Assembly (NCBI GenBank): GCA_026874595.1
Contig: CM049317.1
Coordinates: forward strand, 45,346,401 to 45,410,400
Direction of reading: 5' to 3'
DNA length: 64,000 nt
DNA from: Sipunculus nudus
Taxonomy: Eukaryota > Annelida > Sipuncula > Golfingiida > Sipunculidae
The notes under the pieces were generated by a model, which was not told the DNA's origin, ran no database searches, and saw nothing but the letters and a program-made list of their open reading frames with translations. Positions within the stretch are counted from its first letter, which is position 1; every line of letters starts with the position of its first letter. This document shows positions 36,701 to 49,200 of this stretch, piece after piece. A program made the translations under genes and the position numbers.

Positions 36701-37226
36701 TCACAGTCAGTATACATCCAGCCAGAACCAGTATCCCCCAGCCACAGACTACAGACACCAAGAACCCTCGCCACACCTCCAGGTATGTCAGGTCCCATCC
36801 TACAAGAGATCATATCACAGTCAGTATACATCCAGCCAGAACCAGTATCCCCCAGCCACAGACTACAGACACCAAGAACCCTGGCCACATCTCCAGGTAT
36901 GTAAGGTCCCATCCTACAAGAGATCATATCACAGTCAGTATACATCCGGCCAGAACCAGTATCCCCCAGCCACAGACTACAGACACCAAGAACCCTTACC
37001 ACACCTCCAGGTATGTCAGGTCCCATCCTACAAGAGATCATATCACAGTCAGTATACATCCAGCCAGAACCAGTATCCCCCAGCCACAGACTACAGACAC
37101 CAAGAACCCTCACCACACCTCCAGGTATGTCAGGTCCCATCCTACAAGAGATCATATCACAGTCAGTATACATCCAGCCAGAACCAGTATCCCCCAGCAA
37201 CAGACTACAGACACCAAGAACCCTCG
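33612..37226 (-). repeat. 114-bp minisatellite made of terminal-exon copies, about 32 units
   Basis: Each 114-bp unit consists of 16 bp of intron ending CTCTTGTAG plus 98 bp equivalent to the terminal exon starting GATGGGACC. Unit length is divisible by three, so very long frames appear on both strands (1217 codons on +). In the exon frame most units have TGG TGA after WDLTYLEV, an early stop. Units with CGA, CAA or CCA at that codon continue through a hydrophobic helix to an ATATGA stop in the next unit. A 1596-bp (14-unit) higher-order duplication is visible: the GGCCACATCTCCAGG variant occurs near 35285 and 36881. Confidence 0.97.
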
Positions 37227-40200
37227 CAAGAATGGGAAATTACAGTAACTGAATTATTTTTCTTCATCTATATTCTTTAAATATGGACAATTTGTCTAAA
37301 AATAAATAATAAGTAAATTAATTACATATTTATATACTATCTTTTTATACTTTTTTTACAACTTTTAAATTTCTCAAAATTATATTCAGTTAGTCATATT
37401 TGACTTTTTCACATTCAGTTTGATTATTTTATATTAAGTATGGTTATGTTTTCTGTTACAAACATCTGAGCTTTCAAGATCATTTAATGATAACAGTTGT
37501 CATTTTGAAACAGTTAACACTACCTCTGGATAAGAGATCCCTCATGGCTTGTGCTGGGTAAGTGAGAGGCATACAGATACTGATGTACCGTAACCACACC
37601 GGCATTGCCTCCAGAGGCCAAATGATACCTGTAACAATACAACAAAATCACAGAATGAGAATTGAATAGAATCATGGCAAATATAGTATAATGTTCACTT
37701 AACAGTGCAATATTAGAAATCATGGTTCCATTCAATAAGATATATGCTGAGATATCACACTTTAATTGGTTATATTTCATGAGATATCATTGACCATGAT
37801 GAGTGATCCAGTTTAATGTGATACCATTATATGCAATATTTGTCCACTGGTGGAATCTAATAAAAGGAATGGAGTCATTTGTAGCTAATCTCATATAGTC
37901 ACACATGCATAGCATACCAATATTCAGTGCCTGGCCTGATTCCTACTTTCTTTAATATATTTAGGGCCTTGCCTGATCCCTGCCTTCTTTATTTAGTGCC
38001 TGGCCTGATCCCTGCCTTCTTTAATTATTTTAGTGCCTGGCCTGATCCCTGCCTTCTTTAATTATTATAGTGCCTGGCCTGATCTCTGTCTTCTTTAATT
38101 ATTTTAGTGCCTGGCCTGATCTCTGCCTTCTTTATTTAGTGCCTGGCCTGATCCCTGCCTTCGTTGTTTAGTGCATGGCCTGATCCCTGCCTTCTTTGTT
38201 TATTACATGGCCTGATCCCTGCCTTCTTTATTTATTACATGGCCTGATCCCTGCCTTCTTTATTTATTACATGGCCTGATCCCTGCCTTCTTTATTTATT
38301 GCATGGCCTGATCCCTGCCTTCTTTATTTATTACATGGCTCGATCCCTGCCTTCTTTATTTAATACATGGCCTGATCCCTGCCTTCTTTATTTATTGCAT
38401 GATCTGATCCCTGCCTTCTTTATTTAGTGCCTGGCCTGATCCTTGCCTGCTTTATTTAGTGCCTGGCTGACCCCTGCCTTCTTTATTTAGTGTCTGGCCT
38501 GATCCCTGCCTTCTTTATTTAGTGCCTGGCCTGATCCCTGCCTTCTTTAATTATTTTAGTGCCTGGCCTGATCTCTGCCTTCTTTATTTAGTGTCTGCCT
38601 GATCACTGCCTTCTTTGTTTAGTGCATGGCCTGATCCCTGCCTTATTTATTTATTAGATGGCCTGATACCTGCCTTATTTATTTATTAGATGGCTTGATC
38701 CCTGCCATCTTTATTTAGTGCATGGCCTGACCTCTGCCTTCTTTATTTAGTGCCTAGCCTGATCCTTGCCTCCCCTATAATATACTGTGGTAGCCTTTTT
38801 GTTCATGAGTGTTTTAATTTTGTGATATTCATGAATGGGAAATAATCACCCAAATGTCTGAATTAAACAAGGATCAAGCTGATTTAGCTACAACAGTCCT
38901 ATCTGATTTACAAGCCCAAATACTGCAATATGTTATATCAAGGCTGTCAGTCAAATTATTTGCAGAGTTGTTAAAGCTAATATCCAAAATATCAAACCAT
39001 TTGAAGGCTGTATGTCTGCATGATAAAGTCTAAACATGATTAATCACCGTATACTTTGTCACAGTAACAGTAAGGTTATTACCAAACAACAATAAGCAAC
39101 AGTCAAAACTAGAAAGCTGCATACTAAAGAATGGACTCATCTATATGGCCCATATTCTCAGGTTCATTTGTGCATGAACTCTACATTTGTGGATATTCCT
39201 TTATGATATTCCTGAAACTGGAATGGAGTCTACAAACTAAAACACACACATACAAATGTGGATGAACACTTAACCTCCTGGCGGAGGCAATAAATTATAA
39301 CAAAACATCAACCTACCACTGAGGAGTAGGTTCGGGTAGACTGTTCCCAGAGACATCATAATAGCCTTGTTCTCCTCATCACAAACTGCTGAAATCACCA
39401 GACCTGCAAGTAAAAAATATGGAGACTATTTTAATGCTAGCTTAACTAAGTATATGTACATCTGCAGAATTCATTCTGGTTTAAGACTTCGTGACAGGGC
39501 AGTATGACATGCTTCTTTCATTTTATATCATGGTGTTAACCAGGCCCAGTGACTACTGCACTTGTGGGCTCTGGGTTTGTAATCCTCCTCATATCTTGGT
39601 CACACCAACAAGGAACCCCGGAAAGCTGCACTTGTTTGTGAGTGAAACATTGCCATTGGGTACAGCCTTCCCATTCAGCCTGCAGAGCACTCACCCTGGA
39701 TGGAGGGGGACTGTGCAAAATCTCACCGCCTCAGCTGAGATTTGAACTCATGATCTCTTAGCTGTGAGTCCTTCACTCTACCCTTTGGCTTACAGAACCG
39801 TTCAAATATGTAGACTTATTTGCATCATTCCTAAGAAAGTACAGAACCAAGATTTGTCTCAAAATAAGAGGGTGAGGAAATCACAAGACCTACAAGTATA
39901 CATATAGAAATATACCTCTGGTAAAATATATGTAAAATATATGGACTTGTTCTTTACAACACAATTAAATGACCCTTGGGTCATGATGCTCAGTTGACTG
40001 ACTGCACATGGGTGACCAGAGGTAATAACTGACTGCAAGATATTTCATGTTCACATCGAAAAGTCCAGCCCTTGAATGTCTGAACTAATCTTAAAGCCAG
40101 AACAATCATTTTCTTACTTTAAAGAACTCTCTGGTGTAGAGATATACTATTCATTATTTTCAGGGTGACAGGAAGATCAATGGGATCCAATTTAATTTTT

Positions 40201-43200
40201 TTATTGTGCAGGAACAAGATTGTTTGAAGACACAAGAGCAAACATGTTTTCTTTTTAATTTCTAATGATCAAATACATTAAATATTACTTGTTTACAAAA
40301 TGACAGGTTCATGGCTCTATCATGTTTAAAACATGCATTCCCTAATAAATGAACATTCAGACAGACAGACGGGCTTGATCAGTACAGCTCAGCTGCAGGT
40401 AAAAAGACAGCTTTTTGATATATGAACAATTATCCTAGTCATACTTTGCATTTGAATCATGATATTTTCTTCTAAGAACATAAATTTGACAAATTTATCA
40501 TGGTTTTAAAAAGTGCCAGCTAAGTATGTAAGGATTCAGCCAAAACAAGTTTAACAAGTTATACAGTGACATACCCTCTGTGCACTTTATTTCATCTCTG
40601 AAGAACTTCATTCTGATAGTAAAAATACCAAAAAAAGTATATTTAATAATTCAAATTTAATGTTGTCTGAATTACAGAACTGATTATTATTTACATTTAA
40701 ATGAGATAATGTTCTTACATACCCATTCTGTGATGTCCTTGTGTTATGTTTTAATTTAAAATCCAGAGAGAAGTGACGCTTACCTAGAGACATGCCTGTG
40801 AACCCTACAAACAGGGTGAGTAGAATCACAAGGACTAGGGGGCCTCGGTACGGCACCTTAAGAGAAAACATTGAAATAGGACTTCATTACCTGAGGTTAC
40901 AGAAATCAACAAGCATGTCAAAATAGGTAACAGGATGAAAACCAATGCTCACACAAGAATATAAGGTTTAAATAAGAAATGGTAAGACCAGCAGTGCGGC
41001 AACATATTATTAAACATAAGCTTCGCTATCCCCCCCGCCAAACTTTTTGTATCCATCACTCTGTCTGACTGACAGTACATTTTCTCTCTATTCCCCCCAT
41101 TTCAACCTTGGTTACTTATTTTTTATGGCTAAAATTTAAACAAGTATTCCTTGATTTTGTTTATTTGGATTAAAGCATATGATAATTCATGATATTATAC
41201 TTGAGAACCATATACTCTTAAGAAAACAAAATTAAGTCAGTTTGAACAGATGTAAACTGCGAATTGTCTTTTTTTTTAATAACAAAAAAAACCATGAAAC
41301 ATATTGATGATTTCTACAGAAAACAACATGGACTGAATATTTTATATCTCAATACTTCACATACTGCATATAATCAATATTAAATTCACTGTTGTATATA
41401 TTTGTAATATGCTCAAGACAAATAAGTTGCAGGAACACCCACCTGGAAAACTCCAAGAGCAAAAGCCAACATGAGGCCAACCTGAACGGACATGACAACC
41501 AGTTGAGTGATGATGTGAGCAATAATTACCTCAAACGGTGATACACCTACAAACAATCACATACAAACACTCTTTGCCTCTTAATATTCCAATTTTGTAC
41601 ATTCATTAAAATTTTTACTCTTTGGCAACACATCTTAAAAATGATAATAACAATAATTACAATTGATATAAGTCAACTGCATGTTGTTCATAAATGATCT
41701 GAACAAGATTAATTTTCATCAAGAACTTTATGAAGCCTCCATGTTACTGAGTAAGTTTTGCAAGTTCCAGCTGATATGATCTGTTATCATTTACAAAAAA
41801 GCAATGGCAGACTTTTAGAATACCAATATTAGACTCATTAGCCATGGAAAATACCAGTCCTTTATATATTTAAAGTCTAACTGTAAGTCTAAATTTTATT
41901 GCACTACTTAACTGAGGTCTACAGGTAGCATTTCATTGTACTACCCAACTAAGGTATAATGTGGATAAACTAACTGATTATATAGTGACTATGAAATGAA
42001 ACAATAAAATAAGCTTAAAATAAATTAGAATAATGGTTGCACCAGTAATAAGTTGCTAGGTGAATTAACATTTCATATTTAGTTGTATACAGTTTGACAG
42101 CTAAGTAATTGTAACTTTGAGCACCTGTACATCATTTTATAAAAGACCTACCTGCCACATAACTCCTGTCTAGAAGCCCCTGTTTTTTCTCCATAACAAA
42201 GGCAAGTGCTGTTAATCCTGTTGCCATAAAATATGTGATACTAAAAAGAAAAAAGTTGAAATAAGCATACAAATTACTCAGCTAAAACACAATATGACAC
42301 ATTTTGGTATGATCTTTATTACTTTTGAATATTTTATGTGAATCATCCAGATTTATTTTGTATTATGCTTTCAAAGTAGGTACCTCTGATGACAAATGTT
42401 ACACCTTTAGTGCTAAAGTAATCAGACACAACAGTTCAATCATATGCCAGAGTCAATAAGCAATTGAGTGAATGCCAAAGTATATTGAGATTTTGCTGAG
42501 AAGACAGATGTGCATCTCATATGGTGGACTTTTGGCATACTGGGATGGAACTGACTGCATGCTAGGAATATTGCTAAGTTAAGGATCTGACTGGTTTTCT
42601 GGTTCAGGGGTAGAGCACAGGACTAAAAGCCGGGAGGTTATGGGTTCAAATCTTAGCCAAGGAGTGGTGAGATTTTCACGATCTGCCCCAACAGAGGATG
42701 ATTGCTTTGCAGGCTTTATGGCTTATAATTAAACATACACAGAGTCCCGACTAAGCTTTGGCAGCTGTACATACAATTGTTCAATAACAATACAAATTTA
42801 AGCTTTTAGTAATCCATGGCTATATACATTTATACACAATTGGTTTTACATTTTAGGGAACCGAGCGGCATTCATTGCTTCTAGGGGAATACGCAAAATT
42901 ACTGCCCATATCTATTCTACTTGATATACATATAGGAGTTGCTAACATAAATATAAATGATATCAGAATGTTCATGAATATACAAAGTAATGTTATTACA
43001 ATAATTACTGGATACATAGCAAATACAATCTTCAATGAATATTCTTATTTATGATATTGTGTATATCATTACAAATTACATACATCGAATACAATTATTA
43101 ATATATGAAACCTTTGAATATTCTCCTTAGGGAATATTACAAATGGATGCTGCCACCTTACCTGATAATGATGCCAGGAGCCATAAAATTGGTAAATTTT

Positions 43201-46200
43201 GGTTTCAGATCTCCATATACAGGTTTCTCTAGCTGCAAGCAAAATTAATAATGATATTACATCTCCTAAAGACTAAATCACCCCTCTTCCTTCATGAAAG
43301 AACACCACAACTAAAATTCATGAATTATTATTAAATTTGTATATCATTCTTTTAACAATTTGCCAAATAATGTGACAGACATAGAATATATTGGAAATTA
43401 TTTATTTCAAAATACTTGAGAAATTTATTTGGATTATTATTAGGCACTTAAGCAAAATAATATATTTAAAAGAGTGATTATGTTTTGCACTGTAATAAAT
43501 GTAATGTATTCATAATGTACTGTAAATTTCCTTTCAGAAGTCGTGACTTTTACAAGAAAATTGAATTCTAAAATCCAGCATTTTCTGGCAAAATTGGGCA
43601 GCAACTTGAAAAATGTACTTATCCCGTCAAAGTCAGCTTTCCCAGTACACTATGGACCTCATTTGAGCCAAAATTGTTGATTCCTTGAACCAGTCAACTT
43701 TGAAAAAAATCTTTCCCCAATAATTTAAACCTTAAACCATCTCTCATAAAAACATGCCTTATGTTTGGTGAACAGATAGGATTTTCATTTTATTGACATG
43801 AAATGCAAACTAGAAAACAGACAGTTGACAAGCGACTATGTGTATCTGTAAGGTAAGGCACTGAATATTCCTGATGAGACATGACTCCAAATTTGTGGCA
43901 TGAGTGATGCCAATTAAACATATATGTGCAATTTTCACCAAAAACAAATCTACAGATGGATACACCATGCAAAATTTCAGGCCAATACACCAATCTACAA
44001 CTGATGAAAAGTGCATCAATGTATTCTGTAATAACAGAACAGCAGGTGGTGCCACCTGTCTGGTCAACAACAAAGACAAATAAACATGCAAAATGTCAGG
44101 CTGTTACATCCATCCACTCCTGAAATATGAGCGATTTTACCAAAAACAAATGGACGGATGGACGCCATGCAAAAACAATTGCAGATGACACCATCAATCT
44201 TGAACATAAGATGGAGGTAACCAAGATCTATGGACATGCACAATTTCAGGCCAATACAAAACCCATGAGAAAACATAGTATCCACAAAACTCTGTTTTGT
44301 CGGATGCAATAATAAACTTGCCCAGTTCAAGGCCAACATGTTCTGACAAGTCATAATTCAAGTGACACTTCCTAATCTGCATGAGTGTTATATCATGAGT
44401 CAATTTAATGCATATGCCAGTCAGCCACTCTTTGATGTAACATTATTTCCGTTTAATTTTTATGGGTATGTGTGTCATTAAGAAAAACTTGCAGTTCAAT
44501 AGCCATTTATACATGTAAAGTTAAGTTACATTCAAATTTTCTCCACCAAAGACATATTGTGAATTTTTCTGTCTGCACCGTTGACTGCTGGGTACCAGCT
44601 GACCTTCAAAGCCATGTAGCGGAAGTTAAAGCCCCGGGTTATCCCTGCAATGACCTTTATAACCCCAGGTCAATTAAGCCTTCTGTGACGTTAGCAACAG
44701 TTGTAAACTCCCATATTAAGAACCATCAGTTCACCGTTGTGTCTCGTTACTATCAAGCAATGTTATGACTTAACAAGTGAGCTGCAAATTTATGATCTGC
44801 TTCATTTTTACACATGTCTCTTTCAGGACGATTATATATCCCCATCAAAAACATTGCGGCATGCATGCCTTCATTCAAATGTGCACTGACTTATTCATTT
44901 ATTATTTTAATGAAGATACATTAAAGTACTATGATATAACAGACACGATACAGGTATATATTTTATTTACTGAAATGGCCACATATGTACCTAAGTTCCA
45001 AGGGAACCAACATCATTTGGTGTCATGACAGATCTGGTTCAGCACAGCTGAGGTTGTCAAACATCAAAGCCATTTAGACATAATCACTGATAACAATGAA
45101 AATTGGACTTTCCAGATTTAATCAGAGAATAAAATCATTTGTCCCAGTAAACATAATTAACAGTAAACTAAATGGTGTTTGTTGCTTGCCGGAATCAAAG
45201 ATTTCGGCAAGCATATTGGTCAGTTGCGTATGTCTGTTTGTCTGTCTGTCTGTTTGTTTGTTGCTTGCCGGAATCAAAGATTTCGGCAAGCATATTGGTC
45301 AGTTGCGTATGTCTGTTTGTCTGTCTGTCTGTTTGTTTGTTTGTTTGTCACCACTCTCCTGGCCACAATTTTGCCACAATAACCTTGAAACTTACAGGGA
45401 TGTTGGAAAACATAATTTCTAGGTGCCCTATTGTTTTTGGTTAAAATAGGTCAAAGGTCAAGGTCAAGGTCGTCAAAACTTCTCAAAACGTTTTTTTCTT
45501 CATATCTTTGTGACTGTTAGTCGTATCTACTTCAACAATAGCTCATTTTAATCGTCATTCCAAGGCCTGTCATCTGGTGTGTAGCTGACTCAAATTTGCA
45601 GTAACCATGGTTACAATTTTTTGGGGAAAAGTCATGATATTCGAAAATAAGGGATCTTATTTTTCTAACTTTGTCAGTTTTAAAGCTAGAGTGATCTAGT
45701 TTTTTGCATCAGGTAGCATTCAACTAGTACTACAAGATTTTATAACAAGTCTTGCAGTATCTTGTAAAATATCTCGTGAATAGAGATATTTCGAGATTTC
45801 ATTCATCTTGCGCCAAAGGCCACATTATTGCAGGAATCTTTTTGAAACTGACATATTATAAGTCCTACACTAGTATCTCGAAATCGTTTTTTCACTTTTT
45901 GAATAGGGCCGCTAGGGGGCGCTGGATGCGAACCTCCCGAACATATCATATTTTGGCCATATCTCCAAAATTATAAGCCTCAATTACATAAACTATAGCT
46001 TATTTTCTTCCTCTGAGTCTTCTCCATAACCTAGTGTAGTCATCTGGTCACAATTTTGTGACACTTTGTCAGTGTGTCTGTCTGTTTGTCAGTTGTCCTC
46101 AAATTCGCCTGCTTGCTCTTGCGTCTAACATATAGCATTCTACAGGCCACAGTTTTGAAAGAATCCTTTTGAAACTATTACATCTTAAGTCTTACACTAA

Positions 46201-49200
46201 TATCTCGAAACCAATTTTTCATTTTCCGGATATGGCCGCTAGGGGGCGCTGAACTCGAACCTCTCCCAACATATCATGCTTTGGCAATATCTCCAAAACT
46301 ATAAACCTCAGTTACATAAACTGTAGCTTTTTTCTTCCTTTGAGTCTTCTCCATAACCTGGAGAAGTCATCTGGACTCAATTTTGAGTCACTTTGTCAGT
46401 GTTTTCGTCTGTTTGTCAGTTGTCCTCAAATTCGCCTGCTTGTTGGCTCTTGCGTCTCACATATAGCATTCTGTAGGCCACAGTTTTGACGGAATCCTTT
46501 TGAAACTATTACATCTTATGTTTTACACTAATATCTAGAAATAATTTTTTCATTTTCCGGATATGGCCACTAGTGGGCGCTGCACATGACTCTCACACTC
46601 ATCCCATTGTATTGGCCATTACTCTACACCCAAAGCCTCAGTTACATAAGCTATAGCTTATTTTCTTCCTTTGAGTCTTCTCCATAACCTGATTAAGGCA
46701 TCTGGTTTCAATCTTCTGTCACTTTGTCAGTGTGTCCATCTGTTTGTCCGTTATCCTCTAAGTCGCCTGCTTGCTGGTTCTTACGCCTTACATATAGCAT
46801 TCTACAGGCCACAGCTTTGACAGAATCCTTTTGAAACTGAGACATCTCATGTCATACACTAATAATACGAAACGCATTTGTCGTCTTCGGAATATGTCTG
46901 CTAGAGGGCGCTACAGTCGCGCCTCCCAAGTATATCATTAATTCGCCATACCTCGTAAACTATAAATCTAAATTACATAAATTTTAACTCATTTTCTTCC
47001 TTTGAATCTTCTCAATAACTAGCTTATGTCATCTTGTCTCACAAAGTCAGTATGTCTGTCTGTTCGTCTTTTGTTGTCAGCTTTGTCTGCTTGCCTGTTC
47101 TTTTGTCTCATATGTCATTCTACGGGCCACATATTCTCAGCAATGTCTCTGAGAGTCATTCCATTAATAGAAAACCGACAATATGTTCTGTCTGTCAGTC
47201 TGTGTTTCACTTCCGAATTCCGGCAAGCGTTCGACCTATGGTCGTCTAGTTTGTTTGTTTGTTTGTCACCACTCTCCTGGCCACAATTTTGCCACAATAA
47301 CCTTGAAACTTACAGGGATGTTGGAAAACATAATTTCTAGGTGCCCTATTGTTTTTGGTTAAAATAGGTCAAAGGTCAAGGACAAGGTCGTCAAAACTCT
47401 TCAAAACGTTTTTTTCTTCATATCTTTGTGACTGTTAGTCGTATTTACTTCAACAATAGCTCATTTTAATCGTCATTCCAAGGCCTGTCATCTGGTGTGT
47501 AGCTGACTCAAATTTGCCGTAACCATGGTTACAATTTTTTGGGGAAAAGTCATGATATTCGAAAATAAGGGATCTTATTTTTCTAACTTTGTCAGTTTTA
47601 AAGCTAGAGTGATCTAGTTTTTTGCATCAGGTAGCATTCAACTAGTACTACAAGATTTTATAACAAGTCTTGCAGTATCTTGTAAAATATCTCGTGAATA
47701 GAGATATTTCGAGATTTCATTCATCTTGCGCCAAAGGCCACATTATTGCAGGAATCTTTTTGAAACTGACATATTATAAGTCCTACACTAGTATCTCGAA
47801 ATCGTTTTTTCACTTTTTGAATAGGGCCGCTAGGGGGCGCTGGATGCGAACCTCCCGAACATATCATATTTTGGCCATATCTCCAAAATTATAAGCCTCA
47901 ATTACATAAACTATAGCTTATTTTCTTCCTCTGAGTCTTCTCCATAACCTAGTGTAGTCATCTGGTCACAATTTTGTGACACTTTGTCAGTGTGTCTGTC
48001 TGTTTGTCAGTTGTCCTCAAATTCGCCTGCTTGCTCTTGCGTCTAACATATAGCATTCTACAGGCCACAGTTTTGAAAGAATCCTTTTGAAACTATTACA
48101 TCTTAAGTCTTACACTAATATCTCGAAACCAATTTTTCATTTTCCGGATATGGCCGCTAGGGGGCGCTGAACTCGAACCTCTCCCAACATATCATGCTTT
48201 GGCAATATCTCCAAAACTATAAACCTCAGTTACATAAACTGTAGCTTTTTTCTTCCTTTGAGTCTTCTCCATAACCTGGAGAAGTCATCTGGACTCAATT
48301 TTGAGTCACTTTGTCAGTGTTTTCGTCTGTTTGTCAGTTGTCCTCAAATTCGCCTGCTTGTTGGCTCTTGCGTCTCACATATAGCATTCTGTAGGCCACA
48401 GTTTTGACGGAATCCTTTTGAAACTATTACATCTTATGTTTTACACTAATATCTAGAAATAATTTTTTCATTTTCCGGATATGGCCACTAGTGGGCGCTG
48501 CACATGACTCTCACACTCATCCCATTGTATTGGCCATTACTCTACACCCAAAGCCTCAGTTACATAAGCTATAGCTTATTTTCTTCCTTTGAGTCTTCTC
48601 CATAACCTGATTAAGGCATCTGGTTTCAATCTTCTGTCACTTTGTCAGTGTGTCCATCTGTTTGTCCGTTATCCTCTAAGTCGCCTGCTTGCTGGTTCTT
48701 ACGCCTTACATATAGCATTCTACAGGCCACAGCTTTGACAGAATCCTTTTGAAACTGAGACATCTCATGTCATACACTAATAATACGAAACGCATTTGTC
48801 GTCTTCGGAATATGTCTGCTAGAGGGCGCTACAGTCGCGCCTCCCAAGTATATCATTAATTCGCCATACCTCGTAAACTATAAATCTAAATTACATAAAT
48901 TTTAACTCATTTTCTTCCTTTGAATCTTCTCAATAACTAGCTTATGTCATCTTGTCTCACAAAGTCAGTATGTCTGTCTGTTCGTCTTTTGTTGTCAGCT
49001 TTGTCTGCTTGCCTGTTCTTTTGTCTCATATGTCATTCTACGGGCCACATATTCTCAGCAATGTCTCTGAGAGTCATTCCATTAATAGAAAACCGACAAT
49101 ATGTTCTGTCTGTCAGTCTGTGTTTCACTTCCGAATTCCGGCAAGCGTTCGACCTATGGTCGTCTAGTTTTTCTATTAACTGACTAGTCAATAAAGCGTT

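Larger units (their letters stand above)
45331..49170. repeat. 1918-bp tandem duplication in intron 12-13
   Basis: 45331-47248 and 47249-49166 are almost identical; for example the CACCACTCTCCTGG blocks start at 45349 and 47267, exactly 1918 bp apart. I saw only a handful of substitutions. Each unit contains four degenerate internal repeats of about 320 bp with CATATAGCATTCTACAGGCC and a GGGGGCGCT-type motif. The identical 74- and 71-codon frames in both copies are repeats, not genes. Confidence 0.95.

Noticed and set aside
33595-37248. 1217-codon + strand frame ([20 protein letters not shown] repeats) as a repetitive protein gene
   Set aside because: The 114-bp unit is a multiple of three, so stop-free units make long frames in several frames on both strands. 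The minus strand explains the unit as copies of a transporter terminal exon with its splice acceptor.
37927-38772. fourth exon-derived array
   Set aside because: The CCTGGCCTGATCCCTGCC unit shows no match to any exon boundary of this gene. It is treated as an ordinary minisatellite.
42584-42745. functional tRNA gene
   Set aside because: A and B boxes are present, but the arms do not form a clean cloverleaf and the sequence continues into a repeat body shared with 39540-39795. A SINE fits better.
45752-45976. 74-codon gene with an identical copy at 47670-47894
   Set aside because: Lies in the 1918-bp duplicated intronic repeat and spans a CTCF-like motif. No protein family resemblance.
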